Part shown: piece after piece, positions 43,123-51,678 of the stretch
Layout: every line of letters begins with the position of its first letter
Numbering within the stretch: position 1 is the stretch's first letter
Assembly (NCBI GenBank): GCA_965203635.1
Contig: OZ241903.1
Location: forward strand, 930,001 to 994,000
DNA from: Aldehydirespirator sp965203635
Lineage (GTDB): Bacteria; Actinomycetota; Acidimicrobiia; Acidimicrobiales; Aldehydirespiratoraceae
Reading direction: 5' to 3'
DNA: 64,000 bases
Program-made: the position numbers and the translations under genes
The notes under the pieces: generated by a model
The model's input: only the letters and a program-made list of their open reading frames with translations
Database searches by the model: none
Told to the model about the DNA's origin: nothing

Positions 43123-43332
43123 TCAGGAGGACAGTAGTGATGCTATGGCCCACACCGCGGCCACCGAACCGACGACTATGTAGAGAATGCTGCGGCCCAC
43201 CGGAGCGCGATCCAGATCGGTCGGGTCGCGACGGTCCGGTCTCGGCCGCAGCAGTGCCGCCAGGTTGCCCGCAGCCATCGACGCCCCCAGGGCCAGCACC
43301 AACCAAGCCAGGAGGTTCTGCCCGAGGAACAC
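43123..43332 (-). CDS. Small membrane protein, unknown function
   Basis: 69 aa, ATG 43332. Two hydrophobic segments (LLAWLVLALGASMAAGNLAA and SILYIVVGSVAAVWAIASLL) flank a short charged loop RPRPDRRDPTDLDRAP. It starts 12 nt after the dnaB stop on the same strand and is followed by repeat copy E. No recognised domain; likely real because of coding bias, a membrane-protein pattern and placement. Confidence 0.65.
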   Translation of the reverse strand: MFLGQNLLAWLVLALGASMAAGNLAALLRPRPDRRDPTDLDRAPVGRSILYIVVGSVAAVWAIASLLSS

Positions 43333-43344
43333 CCAGGATCTCCC

Positions 43345-44739
43345 TCAGATGGCGGCTCGGGCCGCGAAGTTGGCGAACGTGGTGAACCGCGACAGGAACG
43401 CCAGAGTGGTGGTGGCTGTGGGTCCGTTGCGGTTCTTGGCCACTATCACCTCGGCCGTGCCCGAGGTGTCGGCGTTGTCGGGGTTGTAGACCTCGTCGCG
43501 GTAGATGAACATCACCACGTCGGCGTCCTGCTCGATGGCGCCCGACTCCCGCAGGTCAGCGAGGATGGGACGCTTCTGCTGGCGCATCTCGAGATTGCGG
43601 GAGAGCTGCGACAGCGCCACGACGGGGCATTCGAGCTCGCGGGCGAGGATCTTCAGACCCCGCGAGATCTCGGCTACCTCGACCTGGCGGTTGTCGGCGC
43701 TCTGACGGCCCGTCATCAACTGCAGGTAGTCCACGACGACCATGGCGAGGTCGCCGACCTGGCTCTTCAGGCGACGAGCGCGGGCCCTGATCTCCATGAC
43801 CGTCACGTTCGGGTTGTCGTCGATCCAGATGGGTGCGTCCGCCAGCCGGCCGATGGCGGTGTTGATCCGGTTCCAGTCGTCGTCGTCGAGACGGCCGTCG
43901 CGCATCTTGGTGGAGTCGACCCGGGCCTCGGAGCAGAGCAGCCGCTGGGTCAGCTCCATGTGGCCCATCTCCAGCGAGAAGACCAGGACCGGCCGCTGCC
44001 CGCGTATGGCCGCGTGCGCGGCCATACCCAGCGCGAACGAGGTCTTGCCCATGGACGGACGGCCACCGACCACGTACAGCGAGGACGGCTGCAGACCCGA
44101 CAGCAGCTTGTCGAGATCGTTGTAGCCGGTGGCGGTACCGGTGATGGTCCCGCCGTGCTCGTAGAGCTCCTCGAGTCTGTCCAGCGTGCCGTCCAGCAGT
44201 TCCGAGAGTTGGACCGTGTTGTCCCCCACCTGGCCCTGAGCCACCTGGTACATCAGGTTCTCGGCCCAGTCCACTGCCTTGGTCACATCGTCGGGGCGGC
44301 CGTAGCCCAACTCCGCTATCTCGCCGGCCACCTCGATGAGGCGGCGCAGCGTGTGGTTCTCCTGCACGATGCGGGCGTAGGAGGCGGCGTTCGAGGTCGC
44401 CGGCGTGTTCATCTGCAGCGAGAGCAGGCCGTCCAGGCCGCCAATGGCCTCCAGCGTGTCGTTGCGCTCGAGGATCTCGGCCACCGTCACCGCGTCGGCC
44501 GGGTCGCCGGCGCTGTAGAGGCTGTGCACCGCTTCGAAGACCCGAGCGTGCGCGGGCCGGTAGAAGTGCTCCGCGGTCACCGTCTCCAGCACGTCGGCAA
44601 TGGCGTCGCGCGACAGCAGCATGGCACCCAGTAGGGACTCTTCGGCCACGAGGTTGTGAGGAGGAACGCGCACGTCGCGCCGTTCGGCCACGGTGCTTGT
44701 GCCCCCGCCGGGCCACGGCGCGCTATCGGCAATGCTCAC
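43345..44739 (-). CDS. dnaB: Replicative DNA helicase DnaB
   Basis: 464 aa from GTG 44739, with GAAGGG 9 nt upstream; a further GTG at 44766 is possible. N-terminal domain PPHNLVAEESLLGAMLLSRD, then the RecA-like domain: Walker A VVGGRPSMGKTSFALG (about residues 224-239), Walker B VVVDYLQLMTG, arginine-rich region and QDADVVMFIYRDEVYN, with the C-terminal AEVIVAKNRNGPTATTTLAF. No intein is present. Located downstream of rplI as in many actinobacteria. Confidence 0.96.
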   Translation of the reverse strand: MSIADSAPWPGGGTSTVAERRDVRVPPHNLVAEESLLGAMLLSRDAIADVLETVTAEHFYRPAHARVFEAVHSLYSAGDPADAVTVAEILERNDTLEAIGGLDGLLSLQMNTPATSNAASYARIVQENHTLRRLIEVAGEIAELGYGRPDDVTKAVDWAENLMYQVAQGQVGDNTVQLSELLDGTLDRLEELYEHGGTITGTATGYNDLDKLLSGLQPSSLYVVGGRPSMGKTSFALGMAAHAAIRGQRPVLVFSLEMGHMELTQRLLCSEARVDSTKMRDGRLDDDDWNRINTAIGRLADAPIWIDDNPNVTVMEIRARARRLKSQVGDLAMVVVDYLQLMTGRQSADNRQVEVAEISRGLKILARELECPVVALSQLSRNLEMRQQKRPILADLRESGAIEQDADVVMFIYRDEVYNPDNADTSGTAEVIVAKNRNGPTATTTLAFLSRFTTFANFAARAAI

Positions 44740-44888
44740 GAACTGACGCCCTTCATGTCTCCCCACAGTGCCCGCTGTGAAATCACGACGGTAACGGCGG
44801 GGTGTGACACGCGAGTCTGGCTACCGGGGATAACTCGGGGGATTTCCCGGCCGCGGTCGGGGAATTTGGTGGACGCGCTGTGGGCGGA

Positions 44889-45338
44889 TCAATCCAGTGC
44901 AGTGACCTCGACCGTCACCGGCACCTCCACGTCATCGTGGAGCCGGAACAGCACGGTATGGGAGCCGGTCTCCCTGATGGGTGCCTCCAGGGCCACGGCC
45001 TTGCTGTCGACCACTGCCCCGACCTGCGACTCGACCGCGGCCACGATGTCGACCGGTCCCACCGAGCCGTAGAGGTGCCCGGACTCCGCGGCACGGGCCG
45101 ACACCGTCAGAACGGCTGGAGCAAGCCTCACCGCAATCTCTTCGGCATCGGCGCGGTCCGCCGCCCGGCGCAGCGCTGCGCTGCGTCGCATCGCCTCGGC
45201 CTGGCGCTCCGCGCCGGCCGACGACTTCAGAGCCAGGCCCTTGGGAACGAGATAGTTGCGGGCGTAGCCGGCGGCCACATCGCACACGTCGCCCTTGCGG
45301 CCCAGCCCGTCCACATCGGCGCGCAGGACGACCTTCAT
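44889..45338 (-). CDS. rplI: Ribosomal protein L9
   Basis: 149 aa, ATG 45338 overlapping the rpsR stop (ATGA). N-terminal L9 domain MKVVLRADVDGLGRKGDVCD, VAAGYARNYLVPKGLALKSS, central helix, and C-terminal domain with GHLYGSVGPVDIVAAVESQ and HTVLFRLHDDVEVPVTVEV. Binds 23S rRNA in the large subunit. Canonical cluster rpsF-ssb-rpsR-rplI. Confidence 0.95.
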   Translation of the reverse strand: MKVVLRADVDGLGRKGDVCDVAAGYARNYLVPKGLALKSSAGAERQAEAMRRSAALRRAADRADAEEIAVRLAPAVLTVSARAAESGHLYGSVGPVDIVAAVESQVGAVVDSKAVALEAPIRETGSHTVLFRLHDDVEVPVTVEVTALD

Positions 45339-45769
45339 GCTCGGTCCTCGCCGGCGGTGGCGGTCATGGCATCGACGAGTTCGGTGGTGGCTGCGTCGGC
45401 ATCGTCCGCTTCTTCCTCGGCGGACGCACCCCCGGGAGGCGGCGCGGACGGGCGCGGCACCGGCCCGGCGGCGCGGGACCGGCCGTCGCGGTCCTTGTTC
45501 TGACGCTGGGTCGTGACCCGGTTCGAGTAGGGAACCAGGGCCATCTCGCGAGCCAGCTTGATGGCATCGGCGACCAGCTTCTGCTGCTGGGCGTTGTTGC
45601 CGGTCACACGCCGAGCTCGGATCTTGGCCCGCTCGGACATGAACTTCCGCAGCAGCTTCTCGTTCTTCCAGTCGACGTAGGTGATTCCCTCAGTGGTGAG
45701 GAAGCTCACCTTCTTCTTCGCTCGGCGATTGTTGTCGCGGTTCTTGCCCCGCACCTTGGTCTTGGGCAC
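45335..45769 (-). CDS. rpsR: Ribosomal protein S18 with long C-terminal extension
   Basis: 144 aa, ATG 45769. Residues about 1-83 are S18: KKKVSFLTTEGITYVDWKNE, LLRKFMSERAKIRARRVTG, KLVADAIKLAREMALVPYSN. It lacks the zinc-binding cysteines, the C-minus form. Family length is about 70-90 residues; here about 60 extra residues rich in Ala, Pro, Gly, Glu and Asp follow (GPVPRPSAPPPGGASAEEE). The ATGA overlap with rplI shows the extension is read through to the native stop, so it is not an annotation error. Confidence 0.92.
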   Translation of the reverse strand: MPKTKVRGKNRDNNRRAKKKVSFLTTEGITYVDWKNEKLLRKFMSERAKIRARRVTGNNAQQQKLVADAIKLAREMALVPYSNRVTTQRQNKDRDGRSRAAGPVPRPSAPPPGGASAEEEADDADAATTELVDAMTATAGEDRA

Positions 45770-45804
45770 TGCTGTCTCCTCGTCTCAGAATCGGCGGACC
45801 GGTC

Positions 45805-46314
45805 TCAGAACGGTTCCTCGTCGACGCTGGAACTCGCCGCGCCTGTTTGCTGCGTCCCGCCGGTGTGTCGAGACTCGAGCGCCTCAAGACCACCCGGCCG
45901 GGATCCGCCCGAACTGCGGGACCTGCCGTCACCGCGGCCGCCGCCGCGGTAGTCACCGCCGCCCGGCCGCTCGTTCCTGGTGATCGCGGCCGTGGCCCAT
46001 TTCAAGCTGGGCGCCACATCGTCTGCCAGAATCTCGACCTTCGAGCGACGGTCCCCGCTGTCCGTCTCCCAGCTCCGCTGCTGGAGGGTGCCGTAGATGA
46101 CCACCCGAGCTCCCTTGCGAACCGATTCGGCGACGTTCTCGGCGAGCTGACGGAAGCAGGTGACGTCGAAGAACGAGACTTCGTCCTCCTGGTCCTGTCG
46201 CCTGCGATTCCAGGCCACGCCGAACTGGGCGATGGCCATGCCCGATTGGGCGAATCGCAGTTCAGGGTCGCGGGTGACGTTGCCCACGACGGTTACGGTG
46301 TTGTCGAATCCCAT
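45805..46314 (-). CDS. ssb: Single-stranded DNA-binding protein
   Basis: 169 aa, ATG 46314. OB fold: MGFDNTVTVVGNVTRDPELR, AIAQFGVAWNRRRQ, VSFFDVTCFRQLAENVAESV, ARVVIYGTLQQRSWETDSGD, KVEILADDVAPSLKWA. Glycine/arginine/serine-rich linker, then the acidic tip DEEPF that recruits partner proteins. Between rpsF and rpsR. Confidence 0.95.
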   Translation of the reverse strand: MGFDNTVTVVGNVTRDPELRFAQSGMAIAQFGVAWNRRRQDQEDEVSFFDVTCFRQLAENVAESVRKGARVVIYGTLQQRSWETDSGDRRSKVEILADDVAPSLKWATAAITRNERPGGGDYRGGGRGDGRSRSSGGSRPGGLEALESRHTGGTQQTGAASSSVDEEPF

Positions 46315-46331
46315 TGAGGAACCTCCGGATC

Positions 46332-46676
46332 TCAGCCGGCCGCCGCCGGCGTGGCTTCCGCAAGCAGACCGCGGCGCTCAGCCTCGGCCTCGGGAAGCCT
46401 GAACAGTTTGTGGCGAACGATGTCGTCCGCGAGCCGCAGCCGCCGTTCGGTGTCGGGAAGACCGGCCGTGTCGGTCACGATCTCCCAGACCACGTACGTG
46501 CCCTCGGTCTTGTGGTTGATCTTGTAGGCGAACTTGCGCCGACCCCAGTTGTCGGTGGACACGATCGCCCCTCCCTCGTCGGTGACGAGGCCGGCCACCT
46601 GGGCGATCACCGACTCGACATCGGCCGTTCCGACATCGGAATCGATGATGATCATCAGTTCGTAGGCCCGCAGCAC
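46332..46676 (-). CDS. rpsF: Ribosomal protein S6
   Basis: 114 aa from GTG 46676, with GGGAGG about 9 nt upstream. S6 motifs: LRAYELMIIIDSDVG, DNWGRRKFAYKINHKTEGTY, DTERRLRLADDIVRHKLFRL. First gene of the rpsF-ssb-rpsR-rplI cluster. The C-terminal AEAERRGLLAEATPAAAG is a short extension. Confidence 0.93.
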   Translation of the reverse strand: MLRAYELMIIIDSDVGTADVESVIAQVAGLVTDEGGAIVSTDNWGRRKFAYKINHKTEGTYVVWEIVTDTAGLPDTERRLRLADDIVRHKLFRLPEAEAERRGLLAEATPAAAG

Positions 46677-46979
46677 GGGCAAGCACCTCCCTCTGGACCC
46701 GGCGGAGCCGGGGCCCCTCTCCGGGGCAGGGTTGGGGAATTCTGTGTTGTCGAAAACAGACTGGACCCGATCGGATGAACCGGAGCCAGTCACATTGTCG
46801 GCACGCAGGGTATCGGCCGCTACCCCGGTGCCAACCGGACCGCGTCCCAACCGGCCGGCCCCAGTCCGTTGGCCTGGTGACCGGCGCTCCATCCCCAGCC
46901 ATCCACAGAGCCTTCCCCAGATGCCCTCGGATTGTGACAGAGCTGATCGGGGGCGCGCCCCACCCGCCCGGCCTGTGCG
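46677..46979. promoter_or_regulatory. Non-coding gap between panB and rpsF; possible structured rpsF leader
   Basis: 303 bp without a gene. On the rpsF (minus) side two small hairpins can form, CCCGGCTCCGCCGGG (46698-46712) and CCCCGGAGAGGGG (46714-46726), just upstream of the ribosome-binding site. S6:S18 autoregulatory leaders are known in other bacteria, but I cannot show the defining bulge here. A DnaA-box-like CATCCACAG occurs near 46900. Otherwise nothing recognisable. Confidence 0.3.
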
Positions 46980-47825
46980 CTAGACGCCGGCGACTCCTAG
47001 CGCGGCCAACTCGGCCTCCGACAGGTGGTACGACTCCTCCAGGGCCGGGAAGGCACCGGAACGAACATCGTCGGAGAAGCGGCGCACAGCCTCCGTGGCG
47101 GCGGCATGCAGATCCGCGTAGCGACGCACGAACTTCGGAGCAAGCCGTTGCTCGATCCCCAGCAGATCGTGGTAGACGAGCACCTGACCGTCGCAGTGGG
47201 GGCCGGCGCCGATGCCGATCGTCGGGATCTCGATCGCTTCGGTGACCATCTCCGCCACCTGGACGGGAACGCCCTCAAGCACGATCGCGTAGCAACCGGC
47301 GTGCGCCAGTGACTTCGCCGCCTGCACCAGCCGGCGAGCTGCCTCGGCCTTGCGGCCCTGAACCTTGAAGCCTCCCATGGCGTGCACCGACTGGGGCGTG
47401 AGGCCGATGTGACCCATCACCGGTATCTCGGCGTCGCAGATGCGTTCGATCATCGGCAGGCGTTTGCGACCGCCCTCCAGCTTCACCGAGTGTGCCCCCG
47501 CCCTGATGAGTTGCGCCGCGTTGCGGACCGTCCTGGAGGCCGACACGTGGTAGCTCATCCATGGCAGGTCGCCCACGATGTGGGCGTCGGGCTTGGTCCT
47601 CGCCACGGCGGCCACGTGATGGGCCATGTCGTCGACGGTCACCTGCAGGGTGTCGTCGTAGCCGAGCACGACCATGGCAACGGAATCGCCGACCAGGATG
47701 AGGTCGGCACCCGCCTCGTCCACGACTCGGGCGCTCGGCGCGTCGTACGCCGTCACCATCACCAGCGGATCAGCTCCGTCTCGAACTTTGCGTACCCGTA
47801 TGGCGGGCGCGGTGAGCGTGTCCAT
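46980..47825 (-). CDS. panB: 3-methyl-2-oxobutanoate hydroxymethyltransferase
   Basis: 281 aa, ATG 47825 with GGAG 6 nt upstream. KPHMT TIM barrel: MVTAYDAPSARVVDEAGADL, LVGDSVAMVVLGYDDTL, VGDLPWMSYHVSASRTVRNA, SVKLEGGRKRLPMIERICDA, MGHIGLTPQSVHAMGGFKVQ, PTIGIGAGPHCDGQVLVYHD. Makes ketopantoate for CoA synthesis from 2-oxoisovalerate and methylene-tetrahydrofolate. Confidence 0.96.
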   Translation of the reverse strand: MDTLTAPAIRVRKVRDGADPLVMVTAYDAPSARVVDEAGADLILVGDSVAMVVLGYDDTLQVTVDDMAHHVAAVARTKPDAHIVGDLPWMSYHVSASRTVRNAAQLIRAGAHSVKLEGGRKRLPMIERICDAEIPVMGHIGLTPQSVHAMGGFKVQGRKAEAARRLVQAAKSLAHAGCYAIVLEGVPVQVAEMVTEAIEIPTIGIGAGPHCDGQVLVYHDLLGIEQRLAPKFVRRYADLHAAATEAVRRFSDDVRSGAFPALEESYHLSEAELAALGVAGV

Positions 47826-47929
47826 GGGATGCTCCTTCCCGTCCAGCGCGCTGTGGCTGCCAGCGGTGACCGCAGGCTACCGCCCGCCGAGGCACGACCG
47901 CAAGCGGGTCAAGCAGATATCAAGAGATG

Positions 47930-48388
47930 TCAGGCCGAGCGCTTGCCGCCGAGGGTGAACCGGCGCACAAGGTGGTTCCAGCCGCAGTCGGTGCAGACCT
48001 CAACCACGTACCCGGTCGACAGGCTGGCGCGGTGCTGCAAGCGCCGCATCTCTGCCCGGGTCGTGACACAGCGGCCGTGCTTGGGGAGCCGCGAACCGAA
48101 GACATACGTGACCTCGACGAGGCCCGCGACCGCGCACACCGGACACATGCGGCCCGCCGGCTGGCCACAGAACTCCGCGTTCCTGTGCAACTCCCGTTGA
48201 GCGTCGCAGACCTCGTGCCGACCGAGCTGGCCCGACTTCCAGGCTCTCAGAGTGGCCGCCCGAGCCAGCCGGTAGTCCACGGCCGCGGTCGTGGATCCCT
48301 CCGGCGCGAGGGCGCTCTCAGCGGCAGCCGCCGACCCGTCCGGCAGGCCGCTCTCAGCGGCAGCCAGGCTGAACGGATTCGGCTTCAC
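47930..48388 (-). CDS. DUF5318 protein (actinobacterial conserved)
   Basis: 152 aa from GTG 48388, overlapping the stop of the CCA-adding enzyme gene (GTGA). A low-complexity N-terminus with a short internal repeat (AAAES motifs, from duplicated GCTCTCAGCGGCAGCC at 48312-48327 and 48352-48367) precedes the conserved part: DYRLARAATLRAWKSGQL, RMCPVCAVAGLVEVTYVFG, GRCVTTRAEMRRL and VVEVCTDCGWNHLVRRF. Two CxxC pairs suggest zinc binding. In mycobacteria the homolog (Rv0049) also lies near rpsF. Function unknown. Confidence 0.75.
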   Translation of the reverse strand: MKPNPFSLAAAESGLPDGSAAAAESALAPEGSTTAAVDYRLARAATLRAWKSGQLGRHEVCDAQRELHRNAEFCGQPAGRMCPVCAVAGLVEVTYVFGSRLPKHGRCVTTRAEMRRLQHRASLSTGYVVEVCTDCGWNHLVRRFTLGGKRSA

Positions 48389-49695
48389 GGTTCGGCACAG
48401 TAGTCCGTTGCCCGCCACCGTTGCAGGGCTTCCACCGCCTCGGCCCTGCTGGGCGGGCCTTCCTCGAAGGCCCTCTCGCGCAGGAACGCAAGGGCGCGAC
48501 CAACATCCGGACCGGGGTCGAGGCCGAGTACTGCCATCACTTCGTCGCCGTCGACCGGAAGCGTGAGATTGTCGACATCCTCGACTCTTCGCAGCTCGGT
48601 GAGCGTGCCTGCAAAGTCGAGCAGCCGATCACTCGACTGGCCGGAGGTCGTGGCCACCGCGATGGCAAAGGCGAGGGCGGCATCCACCGGCGCTGGAGAC
48701 GAAGCGACGAGCCGGCGCACCTCGGGCCGGCTGCTGCCCGTGTGGGCCAACCGGTCCCGGGTCGCGATCAGCGCGGCCGCTGACGAGACCACCGCGTTCG
48801 AGCAGCGCAGCCTGCGCAGGCAGGCCGCGGCGGCCTCAGCCGTGTCGCGTACGAACAACGAGGCCCATCGGGCTGCCGGCTCGGCGGCCACAGCAGCCGC
48901 TATCCGGCCCACTTCCGCGGGGTCGCGGCGAGCCAGGCCTTCAACCACCCGCTCGATCAGGCCGGTGTGGAACAGGAAGCGGAAGCCCTCCGACGGGTCG
49001 TCAAGCAGCAGCAGCTTCTCGAATTCGTCGCGTACTCGCTCCACCGAGACGATGTCCAGCCGGTCGCCCATGGCCTCCACCGCACCGACCAGAGCATCGT
49101 CGGGCGCCAGCCCATGGCTGGCGATGAACCGTGCCGCTCGCAGCATGCGCAGCGGGTCGTCGCCGAAGGAGACCGCGGGGTCGAGAGGCGTACGCAACAC
49201 CTGAGCCATCAGGTCGTCCCGCCCACCGTACGGGTCGATCAGGGCGCCGTCGGCCGTGTCGATCGCCATCGCATTGACGGTGAAGTCGCGACGCGCCAGG
49301 TCCTGGATCACGTCGTCACCGAAGGCCACCACAGGCTTGCGCGACCACCGCTCATAGTGTTCGGCGCGGTGGGTGGTGATCTCGAAGGCCCGCCCGTCCA
49401 CGACGCACCCGATGGTGCCGAACCGCTCGCCCTGGGTCCAGACCGACGTTGCCACATCACCGACGATCCGCCGCACGGCCGCCGGGCGGGCGTCAGTGGT
49501 GCAGTCGAGATCCGCTCCAGGTCCGAACCGGCCGGCGACAGCCTCACGCACCACCCCACCGACGAGGTACAACCGATGCCCTGCGGCCTCGAAGAGCAGG
49601 GTCAGACCGGATGCGGCGCGCCGCGCCGCCGACAGCGCCTCCCGGGCCTCTGCCGTCACCGCACCGTGGCCTTCACCGCGCCTGGGCCATTTCAC
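48385..49695 (-). CDS. pcnA: CCA tRNA nucleotidyltransferase / poly(A) polymerase family
   Basis: 436 aa from GTG 49695, with an alternative GTG at 49659 which would remove a 12-residue, arginine-rich N-terminus. Class II nucleotidyltransferase: LYLVGGVVREAVAGRFG, metal acids in GADLDCTTDA, FEITTHRAEHY, RRDFTVNAMAIDTADG, DPLRMLRAARFIASHGL. A helical C-terminal (HD-like) domain follows. Adds CCA to tRNA 3' ends. The homolog lies in the same neighbourhood, upstream of sigM, in mycobacteria. Confidence 0.92.
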   Translation of the reverse strand: MKWPRRGEGHGAVTAEAREALSAARRAASGLTLLFEAAGHRLYLVGGVVREAVAGRFGPGADLDCTTDARPAAVRRIVGDVATSVWTQGERFGTIGCVVDGRAFEITTHRAEHYERWSRKPVVAFGDDVIQDLARRDFTVNAMAIDTADGALIDPYGGRDDLMAQVLRTPLDPAVSFGDDPLRMLRAARFIASHGLAPDDALVGAVEAMGDRLDIVSVERVRDEFEKLLLLDDPSEGFRFLFHTGLIERVVEGLARRDPAEVGRIAAAVAAEPAARWASLFVRDTAEAAAACLRRLRCSNAVVSSAAALIATRDRLAHTGSSRPEVRRLVASSPAPVDAALAFAIAVATTSGQSSDRLLDFAGTLTELRRVEDVDNLTLPVDGDEVMAVLGLDPGPDVGRALAFLRERAFEEGPPSRAEAVEALQRWRATDYCAEP

Positions 49696-49708
49696 CGCAC
49701 CTGGGCCT

Positions 49709-50713
49709 TCACCGCATGTCGTCTCGCGTGGCGAGCTCGGCCGCCGCTCGCACGACCTCCATGCCGGGGCCGGCGCGGCTGGCGGGCTCGGGCCGCAACT
49801 CGAGGCCCAGCAATGCTCCGGCCACGGCGTACGACGAGGCCCGTGTGGCTTCCAGGTCGTAGCCGCCCTCGAGCACGGCCACCGTCCGCGGCGCCAGCGG
49901 CATCAGCTGACGGACGAAGTCTCCGTAGTCCGACGACGAATAGCACAGGCCCGTCAACGGGTCGGCCCGATGCCCGTCATAGCCCGCCGACACCAACAGC
50001 CAATCCGGGGCGAACCGCTCGACCGCCGGAATGATCGCTTCGTCCAGCGCGGCCCGGGCCACCTCGCCGGTAGCGCCGGGCGGCAGTGGCACATTGATCG
50101 TGAAGCCCTCTCCTGTGCCGGCGCCCCGCTCGTCGAGCGCTCCCGTGCCCGGATAGAGCGGGTACTGGTGAATGGACGCATAGAGAACATCGTCACGGCT
50201 GAAGAACACGTCTTGCGTGCCGTTGCCGTGGTGGGCGTCTATATCGACAATGGCAACCCGGTGGCCGGCCTCGGCCAGCGAGGCCGCGGCCACGGCAACC
50301 GAGTTGAACAGGCAGAAGCCCATGGACGCCCAAGGCGTGGCGTGATGTCCGGGCGGCCGCACGATGCAGTAGGCCTCAGCTTCGGTGCCCCCCGCGCCGA
50401 GCTGCTCCACAGCCGACAGCACCGCTCCGGCCGCGAGCAGTGCTGCGTTCAGGCTGGCTTCGCCCATGGGAGTGTCGGCGTCCAGGTGGCCGCCGCCATG
50501 CTCCGCGAGGGCTACGACCCGATCGATCATCTCCGGACGATGAACCAGCTCCAACTCCGACCGCTCCGCCGGCCTCGGTGTGCGGCTGTCCGAGAGCAAC
50601 TCGGCGTCCACTGCAGTCACCCCGGCCAGTGCGGCTCTCAAGCGGTCAGGCCTCTCGGGATGCCGGTACCCGGTGTCGTGGTCGAGGAAACGCTCGTCGG
50701 TGATCACCAGCAC
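49709..50713 (-). CDS. Histone deacetylase family (AcuC/HDAC-like) deacetylase
   Basis: 334 aa from GTG 50713, with another GTG at 50707. Zn-dependent arginase/deacetylase fold: ERFLDHDTGYRHPERPDRLR, YCIVRPPGHHAT, the catalytic and zinc-binding stretch IVDIDAHHGNGTQDVFFSRD, SIHQYPLYPGTG, LLVSAGYDGHRADPLTG, AVLEGGYDLEATR. Likely deacetylates lysines or acetylated small amines. It ends 13 nt before pcnA and is divergent from the GNAT gene. Confidence 0.88.
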   Translation of the reverse strand: MLVITDERFLDHDTGYRHPERPDRLRAALAGVTAVDAELLSDSRTPRPAERSELELVHRPEMIDRVVALAEHGGGHLDADTPMGEASLNAALLAAGAVLSAVEQLGAGGTEAEAYCIVRPPGHHATPWASMGFCLFNSVAVAAASLAEAGHRVAIVDIDAHHGNGTQDVFFSRDDVLYASIHQYPLYPGTGALDERGAGTGEGFTINVPLPPGATGEVARAALDEAIIPAVERFAPDWLLVSAGYDGHRADPLTGLCYSSSDYGDFVRQLMPLAPRTVAVLEGGYDLEATRASSYAVAGALLGLELRPEPASRAGPGMEVVRAAAELATRDDMR

Positions 50714-50748
50714 GATCCGGATCGTACCTGGTGCCTCCTGCTCGGCTG

Positions 50749-50770
50749 AGAGGCCGAGCCGGGTAGGCGC
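50749..50770 (+). repeat. Fragment of the dispersed repeat (head only)
   Basis: AGAGGCCGAGCCGGGTAGGCGC resembles the first 21 bp of the long-form repeat (AGAGGCCGAGCGAATAGGCGC) with a small insertion and substitutions. It lies in the divergent gap between the HDAC-like and GNAT genes. The remainder of the element is not recognisable. Confidence 0.45.
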
Positions 50771-50843
50771 ACGAATCCGGCCCGGACCGAGACCACTACC
50801 ACCACCGGCGCGTATCGTGGCGGCGCATGCGACGTCTGAGTTC

Positions 50844-51548
50844 GTGGCACTGACTTCGGTAAGGATCGGCTCGGCGCGATTTCGCGTCGGGCCCTGGCAG
50901 GGCCAGCATGACGTGGCGTACCTCGCCCCGGTCACCGCCGCTTCGACTCTCGTGCCCCCGGTATTGGCCTCCCTGCGGGATCGGCTCCTGCACCAGGGGT
51001 TCAGGTCCGTCACTACTGCTGCCGTTGCTCCGCCGGCACGCGACCGGCTGGTCAGCGACGGCTTCAGCATCCGGTCCGAGCTCACGGCCCTGAGCCGGGA
51101 TCTAGAGGCCTACGGAAGGCTGGCTTACCCTGGCGGGCGTACCCGGAGGGCCCGCCGGCGTGATCTGGACGGCGTTCTGCGGGTTGATGCCGGGGCCTTC
51201 CCCCCGTTCTGGCGCCTCGACGCCGACGGTCTCCACGAGGCCCGCACCGCCACACCGTCAAGTCGGTGGCGAGTGATCCGGAGCCCGGAGGTGGCGGCCT
51301 ACAGCATCACGGGACGAGCGGGGCCGATGGGCTACTTGCAGCGGCTGGCGGTGGCAACCCACTCCCAGGGCCGGGGCCTGGGCACGATGCTGGTCTTGGA
51401 CGCCCTGAACTGGCTGCAACGCCGAGGTGCGCGAACCGCGCTGGTCAACACCCCGCCCGACAACGAGCGAGCCCTCGCGCTGTATCAGCGGTGCGGGTTC
51501 CACCTAGAGCCCGACCGACTCGCAGTCCTGCACCGCGACCTGGCCTGA
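50844..51548 (+). CDS. GNAT-family N-acetyltransferase
   Basis: 234 aa from GTG 50844; GTG 50817 is an alternative and there is no clear Shine-Dalgarno. The C-terminal half is a GNAT domain: motif A around YLQRLAVATHSQGRGLGTML and motif B NTPPDNERALALYQRCGFHL. The N-terminal 100 residues are less conserved (SFSIRSELTALSRDLEA region). Substrate unknown. Its divergent neighbour is a deacetylase, which may or may not be functionally linked. Confidence 0.78.
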   Translation: MALTSVRIGSARFRVGPWQGQHDVAYLAPVTAASTLVPPVLASLRDRLLHQGFRSVTTAAVAPPARDRLVSDGFSIRSELTALSRDLEAYGRLAYPGGRTRRARRRDLDGVLRVDAGAFPPFWRLDADGLHEARTATPSSRWRVIRSPEVAAYSITGRAGPMGYLQRLAVATHSQGRGLGTMLVLDALNWLQRRGARTALVNTPPDNERALALYQRCGFHLEPDRLAVLHRDLA

Positions 51549-51678
51549 CCGGACACGCAGTCCTGCACCATCGCCTCGCTGAGCGGTGCTACCGTCGCTA
51601 CACCGGCTCCACCGCCGCAGAGGGATCGATGCGGGGCTGGGCGCCAATCTCCCACAACCAGCAACACGAGGAGCTGAC

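Noticed and set aside
49671..49715. Short tandem repeat TTCACCGCRCCTGGGCC at the pcnA start
   Set aside because: Three imperfect 17-18-bp units near the start codon; too short and imperfect to argue for function, though they make the true pcnA start uncertain.
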